From positions 1 through 10,367 of the forward strand of contig JACRON010000056.1 in assembly GCA_016214425.1 (NCBI GenBank): a stretch of 10,367 nt of DNA. Reading direction: 5' to 3'. Below the pieces are notes generated by a model. The model searched no databases, was not told the origin of the DNA, and worked only from the letters and a program-made list of their open reading frames with translations. A program made the translations under genes and the position numbers. This stretch comes from Nitrospirota bacterium. GTDB lineage: Bacteria; Nitrospirota; CAKKRA01; 9FT-COMBO-42-15. Below are positions 6,194-10,367 of the stretch, piece by piece; the first letter of the stretch is position 1, and every line of letters begins with the position of its first letter.

Positions 6194-7210
6194 TCATGCT
6201 GTTACCTCACCTGTGCTGCGGCAGAGTTTGAAGATTAAATCATTCAGGATAACATCAGGAGACCGTATTCCGCTCTTAAGCTCTGAATCAGCATTGTATA
6301 AAAGCCTGTACTTTTTTAAGACCTCCTCAAGGGTAAAGTTCTTAAGCTGCTCTTTAAATGTACTAAAGATATTTCCAAATAACCCAATCCTTTTTGAGAC
6401 CTCTAACGGAGAAAGACCCTCCCTCTGATATTCCATTGCCCTTGCAATAAGCCTGAACTGCCTTGCAATCATTGAAAGTATTACAAGAGGATACTCGCCG
6501 TCATTTAGCATCTTCTTTAATATCAAAAGCGCCTTCTCAAGCCTCTTTTCGCCGATGGCGTTAATAAGATTAAAAACCGAATACACCCTGCTTTTTCCAA
6601 CAAGCTCTTCAACATCGGTTATATCAATCCTCTTTTTGCCTTCAAAGTAAGAGGAGAGTTTTTTAAGTTCATTATCTATTATGCCAAGCTCATTGCCTGC
6701 AACTTCAAAAAATATATTCAGTGCATCCTCTGTAAATTCAAGGCCGTAAGATTTAGCCCTGAGCCTTATCCATGATTTGACCTGATTCTCATAAAGAGGC
6801 CCGCAGGAGATAAGCATGGAATTGTTTTGAAGCGCCTTAAAGAATCTTGTCCGCTGGTCCATTTTCTTTGCTGTAATAATCAGGCATGTTGAATCAGAAG
6901 GTTCTTTGAGATAATCTGCAAGCCTCTCAAGTATTGATGCAGGGTATTGGTCAATTTCCTTTAATACCACAACCCTTTTTTTAGCCATTAACGGAAGCGT
7001 GCGCACAGCATTTAAAACATCATCAATACTGCTCTCCTTTGCATAAAAGAGATTGAAGTTAAAATCCTTCATCCCGCCAGATAAGGCTTTGTCAACTATC
7101 TTATCAACTCCCTCTGAAATCAGAAGCCCCTCTTCGCCAATCAATGTATAAATTGGAAAGGAAAGAACTTCTTTTTTAAGCTCTTCTATTAAATCCTGAT
7201 ATTGCTGCAT
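6194..7210 (-). CDS. holA: DNA polymerase III subunit delta
   Basis: The 338-residue length and sequence pattern fit HolA, the clamp-loader delta subunit that opens the beta sliding clamp. Seen in order: an N-terminal AAA+-like start (FPIYTLIGEEGLLISEGVDKI), an NFNLFYAKESSIDDVLNAVRTLPLMAKKRVVVLKE-type stretch (broken here as NLFYAKESS and LPLMAKKRVVVLKE), then EPSDSTCLIITAKKMDQRTRFFKAL, and the C-terminal collar region (VFNLINAIGEKRLEKALLIL, then MIARQFRLIARAME). As expected for delta, no Walker A P-loop is present. It starts 9 nt after the lptE stop with no good ribosome site (GAGGGA is about 13 nt upstream, inside the end of lptE), so coupling to lptE is likely. It ends facing rpsT. Cytoplasmic replication factor. 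Confidence 0.92.
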   Translation of the reverse strand: MQQYQDLIEELKKEVLSFPIYTLIGEEGLLISEGVDKIVDKALSGGMKDFNFNLFYAKESSIDDVLNAVRTLPLMAKKRVVVLKEIDQYPASILERLADYLKEPSDSTCLIITAKKMDQRTRFFKALQNNSMLISCGPLYENQVKSWIRLRAKSYGLEFTEDALNIFFEVAGNELGIIDNELKKLSSYFEGKKRIDITDVEELVGKSRVYSVFNLINAIGEKRLEKALLILKKMLNDGEYPLVILSMIARQFRLIARAMEYQREGLSPLEVSKRIGLFGNIFSTFKEQLKNFTLEEVLKKYRLLYNADSELKSGIRSPDVILNDLIFKLCRSTGEVTA

Positions 7211-7219
7211 AATAATATT

Positions 7220-7753
7220 TTAGAATCCCTCAAATACACGCGCCACTAAATCCGAAGCAAATCTTTTAGACGCCTCTTCTATTGCCCTGTCCTTTGCTGT
7301 TCTTGTCGCAGAGATATCGCTTGAAACCTTATAATCTGCTGATTGCGAAAGAGCGGGTTCCTTCCAGATAATCTTTTTTTCCTTTACATCCTCCAAAATC
7401 AGCTCGCACTGTATTACTACCCTGTATTCAAGCACATTATTGCTTCTGTCAAATGATAATGGCACAAGGCCAAATGCTGTTATTTTGCCTTTTAGAACAG
7501 CATTCGCCTTAGAGGTATCAACAACCTTTAATCTCCCATCTCCAATAAACTCCTGAATCACCTTATTTGTAATAATGCTTTCAATCAGAGGCTCCTGCGT
7601 TGAATTAACAAATATAGGAATTGCAACTGCCTTTATATGCGAAGGGAGCTCATTCGCCCTTCCTGAAAAGCGGTAGCCGCAGGAGGCTGCGGTAATAATG
7701 AGCAAGAAGAAAACAAATATTATTTTATATAATTTTAGCATCATATAATACAT
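7220..7753 (-). CDS. lptE: LPS-assembly lipoprotein LptE
   Basis: A 177-residue predicted lipoprotein. A short basic start and hydrophobic segment (KIIFVFFLLIITAAS) precede a cysteine at residue 25 followed by GYRFSG, the normal LptE beginning. The lipobox (AASC) has Ala rather than Leu at -3, so it is somewhat atypical. The body (HIKAVAIPIFVNSTQEPLIE, then VIQEFIGDGRLKVVD) and the C-terminal helix (AIEEASKRFASDLVARV) match the family. LptE plugs LptD in the outer membrane to place LPS on the surface. ATG 7753 is chosen because GAGGGG lies 6 nt upstream; ATGs at 7744 and 7741 are possible but further from this site. It lies between leuS and holA on the same strand, as I recall from several Gram-negative lineages. 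Its ribosome site lies in a palindromic repeat. Confidence 0.88.
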   Translation of the reverse strand: MYYMMLKLYKIIFVFFLLIITAASCGYRFSGRANELPSHIKAVAIPIFVNSTQEPLIESIITNKVIQEFIGDGRLKVVDTSKANAVLKGKITAFGLVPLSFDRSNNVLEYRVVIQCELILEDVKEKKIIWKEPALSQSADYKVSSDISATRTAKDRAIEEASKRFASDLVARVFEGF

Positions 7754-7780
7754 TTAATTCCCCTCTTTTCTAAAGAGGGG
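7751..7780 (-). promoter_or_regulatory. lptE ribosome site inside a hairpin arm
   Basis: On the minus-strand transcript, the 3' arm of the repeat hairpin ends in GAGGGG (7765-7760), followed by a 6-nt spacer AATTAA and AUG 7753-7751. The only good Shine-Dalgarno of lptE is therefore base-paired whenever the hairpin forms, which should lower or couple its translation. Pairing and spacing are read directly; the effect is inferred. Confidence 0.5.
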
Positions 7781-7792
7781 TTAGGGGAGATT
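7756..7792. repeat. Palindromic repeat filling the leuS-lptE gap
   Basis: The block contains a perfect 9-bp hairpin, CCCCTCTTT (7760-7768) and AAAGAGGGG (7772-7780) with a TCT loop, flanked by TTAGGGGAGATT. It fills most of the 45-bp gap between the leuS stop (7799) and the lptE start. I recall very similar AATTCCCCTC...GAGGGGTTAGGGGAG strings as dispersed intergenic repeats; this needs a genome-wide search. On the transcript the stem lacks a U-run, so it is not an obvious terminator. Confidence 0.6.
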
Positions 7793-7798
7793 ATCACG

Positions 7799-8620
7799 CT
7801 ACACAACAATATTAATTAACTTGTTCTGAACAACAATAACCTTTTTTATTGCCTTCCCTGCAACCCACTCCTTTATACGTTCATCTGACAGGGCAGTCTT
7901 TTTAACATCCTCCTCTGCTGTGTTAGCAGGAATGTTAAACCTTCCCCTTACCTTTCCATTTATCTGAATCACAATCAACATCTCCTCTGCCTTAATTGCA
8001 TCCTCATTATATTGCGGCCATGCAACATTAATCACAGAACCCTTGTTTCCGAGCATTGACCAAAGCTCATCGCATATATGCGGGGCAAAGGGGGAAAGGA
8101 GGATAATTAATGCCTCAAGGGCATTTTTCATAACAGAGGCTTGATTGGCTTTCCTTTCCCCCTCACCCTTGCCCTCTCCCCCAAGGGGAGAGGGAATCTT
8201 AATGTCTCCTCTCCCCTCTGGGGAGAGGATTAAGGTGAGGGGTGTTCCAAAGTCAAATTGAGAAATTGCGTTCACAAGCTCCATCATAGCAGCAATGGCA
8301 GTATTAAAATGAAAATCCCTTTCTATATCCTCTGTAACCTTTTTTATTGTCTGATGGGTCTTTCTGTAAAGCGCCCTCTCCTCTACTTCTAATTCAGCTA
8401 TTTCAATTTTATCCTTTGCACCTTTAATCTCATTGCTGTATTTTACCACAAGATTCCATACCCTGTTCAAAAACCTCCATGCGCCATCAACACCCTGATC
8501 GCTCCACTCCAAGTCCTTTTCAGGCGGAGCTGCAAAGAGTGAAAAGAGCCTTACAGTATCAACGCCATAGGTGTCTATTAGTTTATCAGGGTCAATAACA
8601 TTCTTTTTTGACTTGGACAT
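7799..8620 (-). CDS. leuS: Leucyl-tRNA synthetase, C-terminal part (MSKS onward), out of frame with the N-terminal part
   Basis: This 273-residue frame begins MSKSKKNVIDPD, the second half of the KMSKS signature of class I synthetases. It continues through the anticodon-binding helical domain (GVDGAWRFLNRVWNLV, HFNTAIAAMMELVNAIS, LSPFAPHICDELWSMLG) and the C-terminal tRNA-elbow domain (IQINGKVRGRFNIPA, ending KLINIVV). The frame is actually open upstream of ATG 8620 (GVEKGRVEK precedes it), and the lysine of KMSKS is encoded just before this ATG. It is probably the downstream half of a frame-broken leuS, not a separate gene. Residues 127-154 are an inserted 84-bp palindromic repeat, in a loop where E. 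coli LeuRS has about a dozen residues. AGGG lies about 8 nt upstream of the ATG, so reinitiation is conceivable. lptE follows 45 bp after its stop. Confidence 0.9.
   Translation of the reverse strand: MSKSKKNVIDPDKLIDTYGVDTVRLFSLFAAPPEKDLEWSDQGVDGAWRFLNRVWNLVVKYSNEIKGAKDKIEIAELEVEERALYRKTHQTIKKVTEDIERDFHFNTAIAAMMELVNAISQFDFGTPLTLILSPEGRGDIKIPSPLGGEGKGEGERKANQASVMKNALEALIILLSPFAPHICDELWSMLGNKGSVINVAWPQYNEDAIKAEEMLIVIQINGKVRGRFNIPANTAEEDVKKTALSDERIKEWVAGKAIKKVIVVQNKLINIVV
8159..8242. repeat. 84-bp palindromic element inserted in frame in leuS
   Basis: Perfect 9-bp terminal inverted repeats (CCCCTCACC 8159-8167, GGTGAGGGG 8234-8242) enclose two perfect 10-bp hairpins: CCCTCTCCCC/GGGGAGAGGG (8172-8194) and TCCTCTCCCC/GGGGAGAGGA (8207-8229), each with a 3-nt loop. 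The outer 23-bp arms pair at 19 of 23 positions. At 84 bp (28 codons, no stop in the leuS frame) it adds residues 127-154 of the C-terminal part (Pro/Gly/Ser-rich, LSPEGRG and SPLGGEGKGEG). I recall the same motif as an intergenic repeat in many genomes. Confidence 0.8.
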
Positions 8621-8639
8621 CTTTTCAACCCTGCCCTTT

Positions 8640-10367
8640 TCAACCCCAGCCGTGCTCTGGACATTTTAATGTCTCCTTGCAAACCATGCCCTGTGTTAAA
8701 AGATTTGTAAAAGGCTCATCAATCTTTATCAATTCAAGGTCTCTCACAACCTTTGTAAAAAATCTTGAATATAATAAATGGAGGACCGCATGCTCAATGC
8801 CGCCAATATACTGATCAACTGGCATCCAATACCTCGCCTTTTCTGAATCAAAGGGTCTGTCATTATCCTTTGGAGATGTGTAGCGGAGAAAATACCATGA
8901 TGAGTCCACAAATGTATCCATTGTATCTGTCTCTCTTCTTGCATCTCCTTTACACTTTGGGCATTTTACATTTACAAAATCCTTTGCATCCAAAAGCGGC
9001 GAGCCGCCTTTTCCAGTAAAGGCAACATCCTTTGGAAGCTTCACAGGCAGATCCTTTTCAGGCACAGGCACAATCCCGCATTGATTGCAGTAGAGCATAG
9101 GTATCGGCGTTCCCCAATATCTCTGCCTTGATATGCCCCAGTCCCGCAAGCGGTAATTTATACATCTTTTTCCAATGCCATTTTTTTCAAGATAATCTGC
9201 AATCCTTTCCTTTGCCTCTGATGAAGAAAAATTATCAAACTCTCCTGAATTCACAAGATAGCCATCATCAATATAGGCATCCTTTATTGCATCATCAGAG
9301 AGTGTTCTTTCAGGATTCTGTATTACAAGCTGTATTGGCAGATTGTATTTTTTTGCAAATGCAAAATCCCTTGTATCATGGCACGGAACAGCCATAACAG
9401 CGCCTGTTCCGTATTCCATCAAAACAAAATTTCCAATCCAGATTGGTATCTCTTTCTTTGTAAATGGATTAATTGCATAGGCGCCAGTGAATATCCCTTC
9501 CTTTTCTGTCCCTTCACCTGTCCTTGTGAGCCTGTCCTCCTGCATCACCTTCTCAACAAACTTCATTACATCCTTTTCAGTGTTCTTGCCCTTAATAAGA
9601 ACCTTAACCATTGGATGCTCTGCTGCAATGCTCATAAAGGTTGCGCCAAAAATAGTATCCTGCCTTGTAGTAAAAACAGTAATCTTTTTATTTGTGCCTG
9701 CTATGGGAAAATCTATCTCTGCGCCTGTGCTTTTCCCAATCCAGTTTCTCTGCATCATAAGCACATTCTCTGGCCAGCCAGGAAGTCTATCTGTATATGA
9801 AAGCATCTCCTCAGCATAATCAGTAATCTTAAAGAACCACTGCTCAAGCTCCTTCTGCTTAACAATAGAGTCGCACCTCCAGCACTTCCCATCTTCTACC
9901 TGTTCATTTGCAAGAACTGTTTCGCATGAAGGGCACCAGTTTACAAAGGACTTCTTTTTATATGCAATGCCCTTTTCATACATCTTTAAAAAGAGCCACT
10001 GGTTCCACTTATAATAATCCTCGTCGCAGGTTGCAATCTCTCTGCTCCAGTCATAGCTTAAACCGAGCTTCTTTATCTGCGCCTTCATGCTTGCAATATT
10101 TTCATGGGTCCACTTTGCTGGATGTATCCCCTTTTCAATAGCAGCATTCTCCGCAGGCATGCCGAATGCATCCCAGCCAATTGGATGGATGACAGAATAG
10201 CCGTTCATTATCTTATAGCGCGCTATCACATCGCCTATGACATAATTCCGCACATGTCCCATGTGTATCCTGCCAGAGGGATATGGAAACATCTCAAGGC
10301 AGTAATATTTCTTTTTCTTCGGGTCTTCCTTTGAAACAAAAAGCCCCTCCCAATTCCTCTGCCACTT
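8640..10367 (-). CDS. leuS: Leucyl-tRNA synthetase, N-terminal and catalytic part; partial at right edge and frame-broken
   Basis: LeuRS attaches leucine to tRNA-Leu and edits mischarged tRNA. The frame is open from the right edge (visible start KWQRNWEGLF), so the true start lies outside; 575 residues are visible. In order: the HIGH-type motif HMGH at visible 35-38; a zinc knuckle with C145, C148, C162 and C165 (CPSC...CWRC); the CP1 editing domain with TTRQDT (233-238) and GTGAVMAVPCHDTRDF, whose Asp331 should correspond to the editing aspartate; RYWGTPIPMLYCNQC; a second knuckle (CPKC); TMDTFVDSSWYFLRYTSP; and YIGGIEHAVLHLLYSRFF. It ends GMVCKETLKCPEHGWG then TGA at 8642-8640, just before KMSKS, which lies in another frame. 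Removing one G from the G4 run at 8644-8647 would join the frames as HGW-VEKGRVEKMSKSKK, yet without the expected second Cys pair. Head of the leuS-lptE-holA run. Confidence 0.93.
   Translation of the reverse strand, partial: KWQRNWEGLFVSKEDPKKKKYYCLEMFPYPSGRIHMGHVRNYVIGDVIARYKIMNGYSVIHPIGWDAFGMPAENAAIEKGIHPAKWTHENIASMKAQIKKLGLSYDWSREIATCDEDYYKWNQWLFLKMYEKGIAYKKKSFVNWCPSCETVLANEQVEDGKCWRCDSIVKQKELEQWFFKITDYAEEMLSYTDRLPGWPENVLMMQRNWIGKSTGAEIDFPIAGTNKKITVFTTRQDTIFGATFMSIAAEHPMVKVLIKGKNTEKDVMKFVEKVMQEDRLTRTGEGTEKEGIFTGAYAINPFTKKEIPIWIGNFVLMEYGTGAVMAVPCHDTRDFAFAKKYNLPIQLVIQNPERTLSDDAIKDAYIDDGYLVNSGEFDNFSSSEAKERIADYLEKNGIGKRCINYRLRDWGISRQRYWGTPIPMLYCNQCGIVPVPEKDLPVKLPKDVAFTGKGGSPLLDAKDFVNVKCPKCKGDARRETDTMDTFVDSSWYFLRYTSPKDNDRPFDSEKARYWMPVDQYIGGIEHAVLHLLYSRFFTKVVRDLELIKIDEPFTNLLTQGMVCKETLKCPEHGWG

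Noticed and set aside
5754..6197. Minus-strand 147-codon frame opposite rpsT
   Set aside because: Ala/Phe-rich complement of the Lys/Ala-rich S20 tail; it crosses the terminator and repeat and has no family resemblance.
3990..8242. Possible CRISPR array from regularly repeated short units
   Set aside because: Units are either 8 bp without spacers or single palindromes; there are no repeat-spacer series and no cas genes.
9128..10334. Several plus-strand open frames opposite leuS
   Set aside because: They overlap the well-conserved LeuRS catalytic and editing domains and read as Cys/His/Leu-rich shadow translations.
1..10367. A wholly new defence or biosynthetic system
   Set aside because: All genes belong to recognisable families and most are housekeeping; the unusual content is in the repeats and in leuS, not in a new gene cluster.

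Overview
The window looks like chromosomal, mostly housekeeping DNA of a diderm (Gram-negative) bacterium. The evidence is an LptE-type outer-membrane LPS-assembly lipoprotein, a MurJ lipid II flippase, HolA, S20 and LeuRS genes. Base composition is AT-leaning, with many A/T third positions. Gene order and protein style resemble Desulfobacterota ('Deltaproteobacteria') or Nitrospirota, but this is an impression from memory and the lineage is not proven. I see no tRNA, rRNA, CRISPR array, transposase or phage gene.

Layout. (1) 1-2591, plus strand: the 3' end of a rhodanese-domain gene, a likely promoter, then a tight three-gene run: a stand-alone MshEN/GspE-N-domain protein (a candidate c-di-GMP sensor without an ATPase), a flavin-reductase-like FMN split-barrel protein and an M50 site-2-type membrane protease. 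(2) 2672-5609, minus strand: murJ, then an MBL-fold (glyoxalase II-like) hydrolase, then an HNH endonuclease with its own likely promoter. (3) 5610-5718: a short divergent control region in which candidate murJ and rpsT promoters overlap. (4) 5719-6099, plus strand: rpsT with a UUG start and a long Lys/Ala-rich tail, ended by a strong hairpin terminator. (5) 6194-10367, minus strand: leuS (running off the right edge and frame-broken), lptE, holA. LeuRS charges tRNA-Leu, LptE works with LptD in LPS export and HolA is the clamp-loader delta subunit. They are probably co-transcribed but functionally unrelated.

The most interesting layer is not a new gene system but small palindromic or tandem repeats of different families, one in almost every gap: 2589-2628, 3990-4021, 6109-6171 and 7756-7792, plus one of exactly 84 bp (28 codons) sitting in frame inside the tRNA-binding part of leuS (8159-8242). 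One repeat supplies the Shine-Dalgarno of lptE from inside a hairpin arm, and another is the rpsT terminator. leuS is also split by a frame change just before its KMSKS motif, where half of an expected zinc-binding insert appears to be missing. No gap exceeds about 120 bp.
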